DNA from: Halomonas halophila
GTDB taxonomy: Bacteria > Pseudomonadota > Gammaproteobacteria > Pseudomonadales > Halomonadaceae
Reading direction: 5' to 3'
DNA: 47,948 nt
NCBI GenBank assembly: GCA_002433675.1
Contig: DJIP01000269.1
Coordinates: 1 to 47,948, forward strand
The first letter of the stretch is position 1. Every line of letters starts with the position of its first letter. The translations under genes were made by a program, and so were the position numbers. Below, piece after piece: positions 8,303 to 16,801 of this stretch. The notes below the pieces were generated by a model. It saw nothing but the letters and a program-made list of their open reading frames with translations, was not told the origin of the DNA and ran no database searches.

Positions 8303-9052
8303 TTAACCTTCGTTGAGAAAACCGCGCCGTACTTGTGCCTCGTTGTCGTTCATCACCGCCTGGGCTTCCAGTAGATGCTCGCGCATCAGGGTGCGGGCGC
8401 GTTCACCGTCGCCGGCCTCGATGGCGTCGAGCAGCCAGGCGTGGTATTGGCAGCCGGCGGGACCGATATGATGGTCGCCGGGCTCGTAGAGCCGCCGATA
8501 GACGGTGAGGTCGGACAGCACCTGGGCGGTGAAGCGGATGATGAAGGACAGCAAGGGGTTGCCGCCGGAAAGCTGCGCCAGCTGTTCATGGAAGTCCAGC
8601 GAGTCGATGTGCTGCTGGCGCTCGGCGTCCAGGTTGCAGGCGGGCTCGGCGTAGCTCGCTAGCGACTGGCGCAGCCTGGCGATGTCTGAAGCCTCGACCT
8701 GCCCCGCCAGCGAGGCGACCAGTTCCGGCTCCAGCGCCAGACGGATCTGGTAGATATCGCGGATCGAGATGTCCTTGAAATAGAGATAGTGACTGAGCAG
8801 CGAGATGGCGCGGGACTCGCTCATTTCCCGGATAAACACGCCGCCGCCGGGGCCGGTGCGCGTCTCGACCAGCCCCTGGGCTTCCAGCACCCGGGTGCTT
8901 TCACGAACGGTGCCCTTGGAGGCGCCGAGAATCTCCATCAACTCCGCCTCACCGGGCAGGCGATCACCCGGTGACAGCTCGCGTTCGACGATCCACCCCT
9001 TGATGGTCTCTGCCAATTGATAGGGTCGTCTGCGAGGTGTCGATCCAGTCAT
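8303..9052 (-). CDS. FadR-subfamily GntR transcriptional regulator
   Basis: The 249-residue protein has an N-terminal winged helix (about 8-75: YQLAETIKGWIVER, GDRLPGEAELMEILGASKGTVRE, GLVETRTGPGGGVFIR). A C-terminal FCD ligand-binding domain follows, with metal-ligand type motifs (DFHEQLAQLSGGNPLL and a later QYHAWLLDAI). The ATG at 9052 follows GAGAGACC; a longer form would start at 9097. It is convergent to the YfcC-DUF1028-M20 genes and closes the module, so I infer that it represses them through the palindrome at 4753-4770, with the imported compound or a product as ligand. Confidence 0.85.
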   Translation of the reverse strand: MTGSTPRRRPYQLAETIKGWIVERELSPGDRLPGEAELMEILGASKGTVRESTRVLEAQGLVETRTGPGGGVFIREMSESRAISLLSHYLYFKDISIRDIYQIRLALEPELVASLAGQVEASDIARLRQSLASYAEPACNLDAERQQHIDSLDFHEQLAQLSGGNPLLSFIIRFTAQVLSDLTVYRRLYEPGDHHIGPAGCQYHAWLLDAIEAGDGERARTLMREHLLEAQAVMNDNEAQVRRGFLNEG

Positions 9053-9175
9053 GATGGTCTCTCGTCGGTGATGAAAACACAGCATATCAGAGCGCATGAC
9101 GGACTGGCCGCCACCTCGTCGGCCAGGTTTGTCGCGACTGCGCAGGCAGGCCCGGCAAAGATTCTGTGAATATTG

Positions 9176-9204
9176 GTTACATTTAGTAACAGTGTGGCTA
9201 TTCT
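9176..9204 (+). promoter_or_regulatory. Candidate promoter of the GGDEF-EAL gene with overlapping inverted repeat
   Basis: GTTACA (9176-9181) and TATTCT (9199-9204) are 17 bp apart, each matching 4 of 6 consensus bases. The perfect inverted repeat GTTAC-ATTTA-GTAAC (9176-9190) covers the -35 region. It is the only promoter-like element I see in the 300-bp gap 9053-9352. Confidence 0.35.
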
Positions 9205-9352
9205 AAAAGGCTCAGGGTGATGCCTGCCCCTGAAGTGGCCTAAGCCGGCTGGACCGTGGTGCCCGTGAGGGGTTAACGGGTGACTTTTCTGCCACGCTTT
9301 GTGCAGCGTTGGTGTGGTGGTGACGCCATCGACAATCTGTGGAGGCCTTTTA

Positions 9353-11605
9353 ATGTCCTTTCGCGCTCGGCTATTGCTGGTGATGCTGGTCCTGACCATC
9401 GGGATCCAGCTGGTCGTGTCCTGGGCAGTTCTCAGTGCGCTCAAGACCACCGCCATGGAGGAGGGCGAGAAAGAACTGGGGGTCGCCTCCGGCGTGGCGC
9501 AAGCCCTGCTCGATGGCTGGGGCCAGCAATTGCTGCACAGTGTGGATCTGTTGGTGGAAGATCCCCGTTTTCGCGAGGCCATAGATCCGCTCGGCAGCGC
9601 GGTACGGGTGGACGTGCTTGGCGAGTACGCGGAGCGCATGGGGGCCAATATGGTGAGCCTGCTCGATGATGAGGGACGTGTGCTGGTGTCGAGCCATCAT
9701 GAGGCCGGTACCAGGGACGCTTTCCCTGACCTCCGGGATCAGGCGAGACGCGCCGATGGGGCCATCACTCTGTTCATTCATGGTGGCGAGGCTTTTCAGC
9801 TTGTGCTGCATCCGGTGCAGGGGATGACGTCCGCGGGCTGGCTGGTCATGGGATTTCGCCTCGACGAGGACATGGCGACGGCGCTGTCGGCGCTGATTCG
9901 CAGCGATACCCATTTCGAGGTGCTGGCAGGCGAAGGGGAGGGCACTGGCCTTGTCGGTAGCGAAGGTCTGCGCCGAGCCTCGACGCTTTACGAGGGCGAA
10001 GGGGGGCGTATCCAGCTCGTGGTGGAACGTTCCTTCGAGGCACTGCTGGCCGACTATCAGGCGATAAAGCGCCAGCTGGCCATCATCCTGGCGATCAGCC
10101 TGGCGCTGATGCTGGTGGCCGCCAGCTTGATCGCCAGGGGCGTGAGTCTGCCGCTGTTGCGGCTGGTAGGGGCGGCCAAGAGTGTGGGGCGAGGGGAGCC
10201 GCTGGATCTTGATCGGCTCCCCCGACAGGGAGAATTTGGCCTGCTGTCCTCGACCATGCTGAAGATGCAGAACGACCTGGTGCGACGGGAAGCCGACATT
10301 CGCAGGCGTTCACGCCAGGATCAGTTGACCGGGCTAGGCAACCGTCAATGCGCCAACGAGGATATCGAGGCTGCCATCGTCACCGGGCGCCCCTTTACCC
10401 TGCTGCGCCTGACCATCAACCATATGCGGCGGATCAACGATACCTTCGGCCATGACTTCGGTGATCAAGTACTGAGCACACTAGCCGGACGCCTGGCAGA
10501 TCTTCCGGCGCCCAAGGCAGGGGCTTACCGTCTCAGTGGTGACGAATTCCTGCTGCTGCTGTCGGTGTCTCATCTCGACCCGCTGTGGCTCGAGGATACC
10601 CACCGTCGACTGGTCCGGGCGATCCGCCTGGATGGATCTCCGGTGACGCTCGATTGCGCCATGGGCGAGGCACGCTATCCGGAGCACGGCGGCGAGGCCA
10701 ATCTGCTGCTGCGGCGGGCCGAGATTGCACTGGATCGAGCACGTCAGCTACGCCAGTCGTACCAGTGTTACCTGCACGGCCAGGACGAGCGGCATCTGCG
10801 CCATCTGGCGCTGGTGCGAGATCTCCAGCACGCCGCCAGCAACGGTGAGTTCTCGCTGCGTTATCAACCCCAGGTGTCGGCCCTGACAGGACGGGCCCTC
10901 GGCATGGAGGCGTTGCTTCGCTGGGACCACCCCAGGCTTGGGCGCATCCCGCCGGATGAATTCATCGCCCTGGCCGAGCGCTCGGGGTTGATCCACCAGC
11001 TGACCCAGTGGGTCATCGACACCGGCTGCCAGCAGCTGGCCAGGTGGAGCGAGGCAGGGCTCGACGTGCGTCTTGGGGTAAACGTATCGGCCATGGACCT
11101 GCAGCAGCCAGGGTTGGTCAAGCAGGTCGAGCGGGCGCTGGATCGCCACGGCCTGCGCGGCGAGCGCCTGTGCATCGAGCTCACCGAGAGCGCGCTGATG
11201 GAGTCGCCGGAGATGGGGGCGCGCAAGCTGCAGTCACTGCGCTCCATGGGCGTGGAGCTGGCCATCGATGATTATGGCACGGGCTATTCGTCGTTGGCGC
11301 AGCTCAAGCGTATGCCGGTCCAGGAGCTGAAGATCGACAAGTCTTTCGTCATGCAGTTGGTGAAGGGGTCCGAGGACGACGTCATTGTGTCCTCCACGAT
11401 CGAGCTTGCCCTCCACCTGGGGCTCAGTGTGGTCGCCGAGGGGGTGGAAGACCAGACGGTGGCAGACCACCTGGCAGAGCAAGGCTGCCACATGCTGCAG
11501 GGCTTCCTGATTTCACGGCCGATGACCGCCGAGGCCGCCACCGAGTGGCTGCGCAGTCGCGTCGGGGACGGCATGCGCGACGCCGCCAACGAAGAACTGC
11601 GCTGA
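9353..11605 (+). CDS. Membrane GGDEF-EAL protein, predicted c-di-GMP phosphodiesterase
   Basis: The 750-residue inner-membrane protein has TM1 (about 7-28), a periplasmic sensor of about 210 residues, TM2 (about 241-262), a HAMP-like segment, then GGDEF (about 320-470) and EAL (about 490-735). The EAL domain keeps its catalytic set: EALLRW near 517, NVSAMDL, ELTESAL, IDDYGTGYSS, KIDKSFV, AEGVED and the QGF motif. The GGDEF domain looks degenerate: the signature is SGDEF, and the metal-binding D-x-D before the conserved IND-FGH stretch reads T-I-N, so cyclase activity is doubtful. It should lower c-di-GMP and favour motility. The start at 9353 is ATG; the track upstream codons lack support. 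Confidence 0.92.
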   Translation: MSFRARLLLVMLVLTIGIQLVVSWAVLSALKTTAMEEGEKELGVASGVAQALLDGWGQQLLHSVDLLVEDPRFREAIDPLGSAVRVDVLGEYAERMGANMVSLLDDEGRVLVSSHHEAGTRDAFPDLRDQARRADGAITLFIHGGEAFQLVLHPVQGMTSAGWLVMGFRLDEDMATALSALIRSDTHFEVLAGEGEGTGLVGSEGLRRASTLYEGEGGRIQLVVERSFEALLADYQAIKRQLAIILAISLALMLVAASLIARGVSLPLLRLVGAAKSVGRGEPLDLDRLPRQGEFGLLSSTMLKMQNDLVRREADIRRRSRQDQLTGLGNRQCANEDIEAAIVTGRPFTLLRLTINHMRRINDTFGHDFGDQVLSTLAGRLADLPAPKAGAYRLSGDEFLLLLSVSHLDPLWLEDTHRRLVRAIRLDGSPVTLDCAMGEARYPEHGGEANLLLRRAEIALDRARQLRQSYQCYLHGQDERHLRHLALVRDLQHAASNGEFSLRYQPQVSALTGRALGMEALLRWDHPRLGRIPPDEFIALAERSGLIHQLTQWVIDTGCQQLARWSEAGLDVRLGVNVSAMDLQQPGLVKQVERALDRHGLRGERLCIELTESALMESPEMGARKLQSLRSMGVELAIDDYGTGYSSLAQLKRMPVQELKIDKSFVMQLVKGSEDDVIVSSTIELALHLGLSVVAEGVEDQTVADHLAEQGCHMLQGFLISRPMTAEAATEWLRSRVGDGMRDAANEELR

Positions 11606-11622
11606 GCCTTTTCGACGCTGGT

Positions 11623-12366
11623 TCAGGCGAAGCCACCGTTGGCACGGATGATCTGGCCATTGACCCACTCGGCCTCGGGGCTTAGCAGGAAGGCGATCAC
11701 CGCGGCGATGTCACGTGGTTGACCCAGTCGCTCCAGCGGTGGCATGTGGGTGAACTTTTCGATCTGTTCCTCGGTCTTGCCAGAGCGAAACAGTTCGGTA
11801 TCCACCGGTCCCGGTGCCACCGCGTTGACGGTGATCCGCCTGCCGCGCAACTCGCCGGCAAAGACCCGGGTCAGCGACTCCACCGCGGCCTTGGTGGCGT
11901 TGTAGAGCCCGTAGCCCGGCAGATTCAGCGCCAGCGCGCTGCTCGACAGATTGACGATTCGTCCGCCGTCCTCCAGCCGCGAGGCGGCTTCCCTCAGGGT
12001 ATTGAAGGTGCCGCGCGTATTGGTCTCGAAGTGGGCGTCGTAGTCGTCGTCCGCCGCCTCGGCGATCGGCACAGCCTTGAGCACGCCTGCATTGTTCACC
12101 AGCGCATCGATACGACCGAAGCGCTGCATGGTGGTGTCGAAAAGCTGTGCCACTTCGTCGGGGCGTGAGATGTCTGCCTGAACGGCCAGCGCCTCATCGC
12201 CCTGGGCCTGGATCTCCTCGACCAGGCCGTCGGCGACTTCTTGGTTGTGGGCGTAGTTGATGATCACTGCGTAGCCGTCGTTGGCCAGGCGCCGACTGAT
12301 GTCGGCCCCGATACCGCGTGAGCCGCCGGTGATGATGGCGACCTTGGGGGAGTCGGATTCGCTCAT
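11623..12366 (-). CDS. SDR family NAD(P)-dependent oxidoreductase
   Basis: The 247-residue classical short-chain dehydrogenase has the cofactor motif TGGSRGIG (about 14-21), NNAG near 90, a catalytic Ser in NLSSSAL, the YNATK active-site pair near 154 and a C-terminal GQIIRANGG. It is the last gene of a minus-strand cluster with a lactonase-type protein and galactonate dehydratase. I therefore infer that it oxidises an aldose such as galactose to its lactone, but a generic 3-ketoacyl-ACP or sugar-alcohol role cannot be excluded. The gap to the SMP-30 gene is 87 bp. Confidence 0.85.
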   Translation of the reverse strand: MSESDSPKVAIITGGSRGIGADISRRLANDGYAVIINYAHNQEVADGLVEEIQAQGDEALAVQADISRPDEVAQLFDTTMQRFGRIDALVNNAGVLKAVPIAEAADDDYDAHFETNTRGTFNTLREAASRLEDGGRIVNLSSSALALNLPGYGLYNATKAAVESLTRVFAGELRGRRITVNAVAPGPVDTELFRSGKTEEQIEKFTHMPPLERLGQPRDIAAVIAFLLSPEAEWVNGQIIRANGGFA

Positions 12367-12453
12367 GCTTCAGGCCTCTGGGGTGTGCGTCGTAAAGCGT
12401 TGTGGCACCGCCGCCGATGGACCATCCAGGCGCGGCCGCGCAGACGGTGCTAT

Positions 12454-13416
12454 TCAGCGCAGCGCGATTGGCGGATCATCGAGCCCACGTACGCCGGGAA
12501 GCGCCTCGCTCAGGTCAAACAGGAAGGTGGCGCCGTCCTGGCGGCCTTCCTTGTGTTCTCGCTGTCCTTCGGTAGCGGTGGTGATCAGCAGGGTGGTCAG
12601 CTCACGCCCGCCGAAGGCCGGGCAGGAGGGCTGGTCGGCGTTGACCCTGACATGACCGACCTCCTCGCCATCCGGCGTCAGCCGGGCAACCCGCCCTGAA
12701 CCCCACAGCGCCAGCCACATGTAGCCATCGGCATCGATCACTGCGCCGTCCGGGTTGCCCGGGTCGTCGTTGAAGTCCATCCAGGGTTCAGGCTCGGCCA
12801 GTTGTTCGGGCCTTGCTGCCCTTCCCTCCTGGAAGAAGGCGCCGCCATCCTGGCGCAACGGGAAGCCTTCGGCGTCGAGCGTCCAGCGCATGACTACCCC
12901 GGTCGCGGTGTCGGTGAAGTAGCCAAGGCGGCCATCCGGCGAGAAGCACAGGGCGTTGGGGATGGTGATGCTTTGCTTCAGGCAGAAGATTTCGCCGCGG
13001 TACAGGCGGTAGAGGCTGCCGGCTGCGGCTTCGGCGGCCTTGCCCATGGTCGAGAACCACAGCCCGCCGTGGCGATCGATGCGCGCATCGTTGCTGCGCG
13101 TCACCGGGTTGTCAGCCTCGACCTCACGCCAGGGCGACACGCCGCCGTGGGCGTGGTCGCGTTCCTTGAGGCCGTGCTCGGTGACCAGCAGATCATCACC
13201 GCTGGTCAAGGGGGCGGCGAAGGACACCAGCTCGTCGAGCGCCTGAGACCGATGATCGCCGTCTTCGAGGCGATAGCGGTGCAAGCGACGCCCGAGGATA
13301 TCAAGCCAGCGAAACTCGCCACGCCGGGCGTCCCAGCTGGGGCCCTCGCCGAGCTCGCAGGGGGCCTCGACGATGGCGCGAGCCTCGCCAAGGCAGGGGG
13401 ATGCGGAACGGGACAT
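12454..13416 (-). CDS. SMP-30/gluconolactonase family sugar lactonase
   Basis: The 320-residue protein is a six-bladed beta-propeller lactonase predicted to open sugar-acid lactones. The metal-binding residues sit in CELGEGPSW (Glu), TRSNDARIDRHG (Asn/Asp), IPNALCFSPDG (Asn) and NPDGAVIDADG (Asp). The ATG at 13416 is preceded by AAGGAGACGTC, a strong ribosome site; an upstream ATG at 13455 is less likely. It is placed directly after D-galactonate dehydratase, so galactono-lactone is the likely substrate: sugar dehydrogenase, lactonase and dehydratase would be successive steps. Confidence 0.87.
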   Translation of the reverse strand: MSRSASPCLGEARAIVEAPCELGEGPSWDARRGEFRWLDILGRRLHRYRLEDGDHRSQALDELVSFAAPLTSGDDLLVTEHGLKERDHAHGGVSPWREVEADNPVTRSNDARIDRHGGLWFSTMGKAAEAAAGSLYRLYRGEIFCLKQSITIPNALCFSPDGRLGYFTDTATGVVMRWTLDAEGFPLRQDGGAFFQEGRAARPEQLAEPEPWMDFNDDPGNPDGAVIDADGYMWLALWGSGRVARLTPDGEEVGHVRVNADQPSCPAFGGRELTTLLITTATEGQREHKEGRQDGATFLFDLSEALPGVRGLDDPPIALR

Positions 13417-13504
13417 GACGTCTCCTTGATCATGGCGGATGGGACCTGAGGGCATTCATCCACCAGGACTGTTGTCATTGTTCGGCAGCGCGATCAGCCG
13501 TCGC

Positions 13505-14653
13505 TCACCACTCGGCGACGGAGCCGTCATCATGCTGCCAGACCGGGTTGCGCCAGCGGTGCCCGACCTTGGCGCGTTCCTCGACGAACGCCTCGTTGAT
13601 CTCGACACCTAGGCCGGGACCCTCGGGGATGGCACAGAAGCCGTCTTCGATCGACAGTGCGTTCTTGTCGACCAGGTAGTCGAGCACGTCGTTGTCCTTG
13701 TTGTAGTGGATGCCCATGCTCTGTTCCTGAATAAAGGCATTGTGACATACCGCATCCAGTTGCAGCGACGCCGCCAGGGTCAGCGGACCCAACGGACAGT
13801 GGGGCGCCAGCGCCACATCGTAGGCTGAGGCCAGGGTGGCGATCTTCAGTCCTTCACTGATGCCGCCGCAGTGAGACAGGTCCGGCTGGACGATGTCGAC
13901 CATATTGTCGGCGAGCAGGTCACGGAAGGCGAAACGGGTGTGCAGGCGTTCGCCGGTGGCGATCGGGGTGGCCAGATCCTGGGCGATGGTCTTGAGCACC
14001 GGCAGGTGCTCGGGTGCCACCGGCTCCTCGATGAACATCAGGTGATAGGGCTCGAGCTCGCGCATCAGCGTCTTGGCCATGGGCCGATGGACACGGCCGT
14101 GGAAGTCCACCGCGATGCCCACATCGGGACCGACGGCGTCGCGGGCTTCGGCGACGCGGGCCACCGCCTCGTCGATCTTGCGATGGCTGTCGACGATCTG
14201 CATCTCCGGGGTGCCGTTCATCTTGAAGGCGGTAAAGCCCTGATCGGTCAGGGCCTTGGCGCCGGCTCCCACATCGGAAGGACGATCGCCGCCGGTCCAG
14301 GCGTACATGCGCATGCGATCACGTACCTTGCCGCCCAGCAGTTGATGCACCGGCACGCCGAGTTCGCGGCCCTTGAGGTCCCACAGCGCCTGGTCGATAC
14401 CGGCGATGGCGGACATCAGAATCGGGCCGCCGCGATAGAAGCCCGCCCGGTACATGACGTTCCAGAGGTGCTCGATATTGCGCGGGTCCTGGCCGATCAG
14501 ATAGTCCGACAGCTCGTGAACTGCGGCTTCCACGGTGGCCGCCCGGCCCTCGATGACCGGCTCTCCCCAGCCGTAGACGCCCTCGTCGGTCTCGATCTTC
14601 AGAAAGCACCAGCGCGGCGGAACCTGCCAGGTCTTGAGTCGGGTAATCTTCAT
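13505..14653 (-). CDS. dgoD: D-galactonate dehydratase
   Basis: The 382-residue enolase-superfamily enzyme converts D-galactonate to 2-keto-3-deoxy-D-galactonate. It is close to E. coli DgoD along its whole length: [14 protein letters not shown] at the start, [32 protein letters not shown], the GER motif, [29 protein letters not shown] and a C-terminal DGSVAEW. Mg ligands (Asp in VDFHGRV, Glu in FIEEP, Glu in TGER) and the catalytic His in APHCPLG are present. It follows the FadR-type regulator by 68 bp. The kinase and aldolase of the De Ley-Doudoroff route are not in this window. Confidence 0.93.
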   Translation of the reverse strand: MKITRLKTWQVPPRWCFLKIETDEGVYGWGEPVIEGRAATVEAAVHELSDYLIGQDPRNIEHLWNVMYRAGFYRGGPILMSAIAGIDQALWDLKGRELGVPVHQLLGGKVRDRMRMYAWTGGDRPSDVGAGAKALTDQGFTAFKMNGTPEMQIVDSHRKIDEAVARVAEARDAVGPDVGIAVDFHGRVHRPMAKTLMRELEPYHLMFIEEPVAPEHLPVLKTIAQDLATPIATGERLHTRFAFRDLLADNMVDIVQPDLSHCGGISEGLKIATLASAYDVALAPHCPLGPLTLAASLQLDAVCHNAFIQEQSMGIHYNKDNDVLDYLVDKNALSIEDGFCAIPEGPGLGVEINEAFVEERAKVGHRWRNPVWQHDDGSVAEW

Positions 14654-14721
14654 GGTCGATGCCTCTTGTGGGGCCAGCTTGGCCCGGTGTCGATGGGGGA
14701 GGGGGAAGCGGGCCGACGGGC

Positions 14722-15537
14722 TTAAACGCGTCGCGGCGCAGGTGTCGTGATGCCACTGGCCGGGAGCGTCTTGTCCAGGTCTCGGGCGGTGCGCTCGAGC
14801 AACAGTTCGGTGGCGCGGCGGGCCTGCTCGGGCTGTCTCAGGCGAATCGCCTCGAGGAGCTGGCGGTGACGTTCCAGGCTATCGCCGAGTCCACGCGCAT
14901 GGCCATCTGCAGCGTCGTCCGTGTGTCCGTCAGTGGAGCTCCCGGCATGGCGCTGCGAGCGCTGGATCAGGGCGACGATGGAAGGCCTCAAAAGAAGCCC
15001 CATCTGGCGCCAGACAAGGTTGTGGCTGGCGCGATAGATGGCGTCGTGAAAGGCCACGTCGTGTTCGGCGTGGGCCAGTCGTTGTGAGGCCGCATCGGCG
15101 GTCTCTTGCATGCCGTCGAAGGCGCGCTCGATGCGTGCCAGGTCGTCGCCGGAGGCGTTAAGCGCCGCCAGCTCGCCGATATAGGGCTCCGCTGCCAGGC
15201 GAAAGGCAAACACTGCCTCGACCAGTTGCGGGTGGGGCGCGTCCAGGCTTGCCATCCAGCCGCTCATCTGCGGGTCCAGCAGATGCCAGTCGACGATATC
15301 GCGTACCACGGTGCCGCGACCGGCGGTGCGCTCGATCAGGCCCGCCGCGCTGAGTTCGCCCAGGGCGTTGCGCACCCGATTGCGGCTAGCCTCGAAGTGC
15401 TGGCACAGATCCAGCTCCCGAGGAAATAGATCCCCCGGCTGCCAGTGCCCCGACAGAATCGCCCGTGCCAGTACCTCGGCCAGCGCCGCGGCACCGCGAC
15501 CCTCGGCGGGCCTCGGGAGTGAAGCGAGAGCGTCCAT
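14722..15537 (-). CDS. dgoR: FadR-subfamily GntR regulator of the galactonate cluster (DgoR-like)
   Basis: The 271-residue protein has an N-terminal winged helix ([47 protein letters not shown]) and a C-terminal FCD domain with the metal-ligand motif [15 protein letters not shown] and a later [12 protein letters not shown]. The start is the ATG at 15537, which has GGAGG 5 bases ahead; an ATG at 15549 would add four residues. It is the first gene of the dgo cluster and its own promoter contains an inverted repeat, so it probably represses the cluster and itself until galactonate is present. The gene symbol is by context. Confidence 0.8.
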   Translation of the reverse strand: MDALASLPRPAEGRGAAALAEVLARAILSGHWQPGDLFPRELDLCQHFEASRNRVRNALGELSAAGLIERTAGRGTVVRDIVDWHLLDPQMSGWMASLDAPHPQLVEAVFAFRLAAEPYIGELAALNASGDDLARIERAFDGMQETADAASQRLAHAEHDVAFHDAIYRASHNLVWRQMGLLLRPSIVALIQRSQRHAGSSTDGHTDDAADGHARGLGDSLERHRQLLEAIRLRQPEQARRATELLLERTARDLDKTLPASGITTPAPRRV

Positions 15538-15549
15538 CCAGGCCTCCAT

Positions 15550-15592
15550 AATGTTCGACGTTACTATAGTTAATGTCAGACATTTTGGGCAA
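15550..15592 (-). promoter_or_regulatory. Sigma-70 promoter of the dgo cluster with overlapping operator
   Basis: On the minus strand TTGCCC (15592-15587) and TATAGT (15568-15563) form -35 and -10 boxes with an 18-bp spacer. AATGTTCGACGTTA (15550-15563) and TAATGTCAGACATT (15571-15584) form an imperfect inverted repeat (11 of 14 matching) that covers the -10 and spacer. This is a typical arrangement for repression by a GntR-type protein. Confidence 0.6.
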
Positions 15593-15802
15593 GGCAGGAA
15601 TGCCACGAATGGGGTAGACCTTGGTAGAAGGTGCGGTGCTGAACGCGTGCGCTTCGTAACACGCCGATTAGTGGCTGCCTGATTCTCGGCAGCCTCCGTC
15701 ATTCTGCTCTGTGCAACTCATGGGCTGACCTGCTCTGTGCCGCAGCTTACGACTGGGCTCGAGAAGGGCGTGATCAGACGCCACTCTGCGATGCAGGATG
15801 CA

Positions 15803-16801
15803 ATGACGGACCTGCCTGCCATGCGTGATAGACACGATCAGAGCTACAAGCTGCTGTTCAGCGAGCCCAGGGTAATTCGTGACCTCTTGACGGGGTTCGT
15901 CGAAGGCGAGTGGGTCGAGCGGCTGGACCTGGACAGCCTGGAGAAGGTCAGCGGCAGTTTCGTGACGGATGATCTTCGCGACCGCGAAGGTGACGTGATC
16001 TGGCGGGTGCGTTCTGGTGATGATTGGCTGTACCTTTATCTGCTGATCGAGTTTCAGAGCAGCGTCGATCCCTTCATGGCGCTGCGCATCATGACCTACG
16101 TCGGGCTGCTGTATCAGGACCTGGTGAAGCAGAGAAAGTTGTCCAGCGAGCGCAGCTTGCCGCCGGTACTGCCCATCGTCCTCTACAATGGAGAAAGACG
16201 CTGGAGTGCGGCGCAGGAGCTGTCCGAACTGATTCATCCCGTGGCGGCACAACTGGCTCGCTACCAGCCCTCGCAGTCCTATCTACTGCTGGATGAAGGC
16301 GCAATCGTCGCCGACGAGCGCTGGCCAGTGGACACCCGCAACCTGGTTGCCGCCATCTTTCGACTGGAGTATCACCACAGCCAGCAGGACGTGATCGACA
16401 CCATCGGCCAGTTGGTGGGGTGGCTGAAATCACCCGAGCAGGCTCGGCTGCGTCGTCACTTCGCGACATGGATCAAGCGCGTCCTGCTGCCCAACTGGGT
16501 ACCGGGCGGGAAGGGCGACCACGAGCAGTGGCAGGCGCTCAATGACCTTGAGGAGGTACACACCATGCTGTCGGAACGTGCTAAACGATGGCCCGAACAG
16601 TGGAAGCAGAAGGGACTCGAGGAAGGACGACGGCTAGGGCGAGAGATAGGTCTAGAGGAAGGGCGCGAGGAAGGGCGCGAGGAAGGGCGCCTGGAAACCG
16701 CGCGTAACCTGCTTGCGCGCACCGCCATGGATGACCGCGAAATCGCAGAAATCTGTGAACTCGAGCTTGAGCAGGTGGCGGGGCTGAGGAGAAAGGAGTG
16801 A
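15803..16801 (+). CDS. Rpn family PD-(D/E)XK nuclease (recombination-promoting nuclease / putative transposase)
   Basis: The 332-residue protein has an Rpn-type start (HDQSYKLLFSEPRVIRDLL) and a PD-(D/E)XK core: Asp in REGDVIW and the E-x-Q of LLIEFQSSVD, followed by PPVLPIVLYNG. A helical region and a charged tail with EEGREEGREEGR repeats come before the conserved C-terminal segment. Rpn proteins are DNA endonucleases; some E. coli members act in phage defence. The ATG at 15803 has AGGA 4 bases ahead; ATGs at 15791 or a longer form at 15737 are alternatives. No terminal repeats flank it, so it is not an IS element. A second start lies inside the gene (see 16565). Confidence 0.85.
   Translation: MTDLPAMRDRHDQSYKLLFSEPRVIRDLLTGFVEGEWVERLDLDSLEKVSGSFVTDDLRDREGDVIWRVRSGDDWLYLYLLIEFQSSVDPFMALRIMTYVGLLYQDLVKQRKLSSERSLPPVLPIVLYNGERRWSAAQELSELIHPVAAQLARYQPSQSYLLLDEGAIVADERWPVDTRNLVAAIFRLEYHHSQQDVIDTIGQLVGWLKSPEQARLRRHFATWIKRVLLPNWVPGGKGDHEQWQALNDLEEVHTMLSERAKRWPEQWKQKGLEEGRRLGREIGLEEGREEGREEGRLETARNLLARTAMDDREIAEICELELEQVAGLRRKE
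16551..16801 (+). CDS. Candidate intragenic small protein from the rpn C-terminus (RpnS-like)
   Basis: AGGAGGT at 16551-16557 is a near-perfect Shine-Dalgarno sequence, 7 bases before an in-frame ATG at 16565. Translation from there would give a 78-residue acidic/basic helical protein that ends at the rpn stop codon and carries the whole EGRE-repeat tail. E. coli rpn genes are reported to make such C-terminal proteins that block the full-length toxin. I see no clear internal promoter upstream. The ribosome site is seen directly; the function is inferred by analogy. Confidence 0.55.
16659..16694 (+). repeat. 12-bp tandem repeat in the rpn tail
   Basis: GAAGGGCGCGAG is repeated about three times (the last copy diverges at its end), encoding EGRE units. 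Copy-number change would add or remove 4 residues without frameshift. Confidence 0.7.

Noticed and set aside
9205..9352. Possible c-di-GMP riboswitch before the GGDEF-EAL gene
   Set aside because: GC-rich hairpins can be drawn, but the conserved GEMM core bases are not present.
15737..16801. Reading the Rpn gene as an insertion-sequence transposase
   Set aside because: The family is sometimes named putative transposase, but no terminal inverted repeats or target duplications flank it and it has a nuclease fold.
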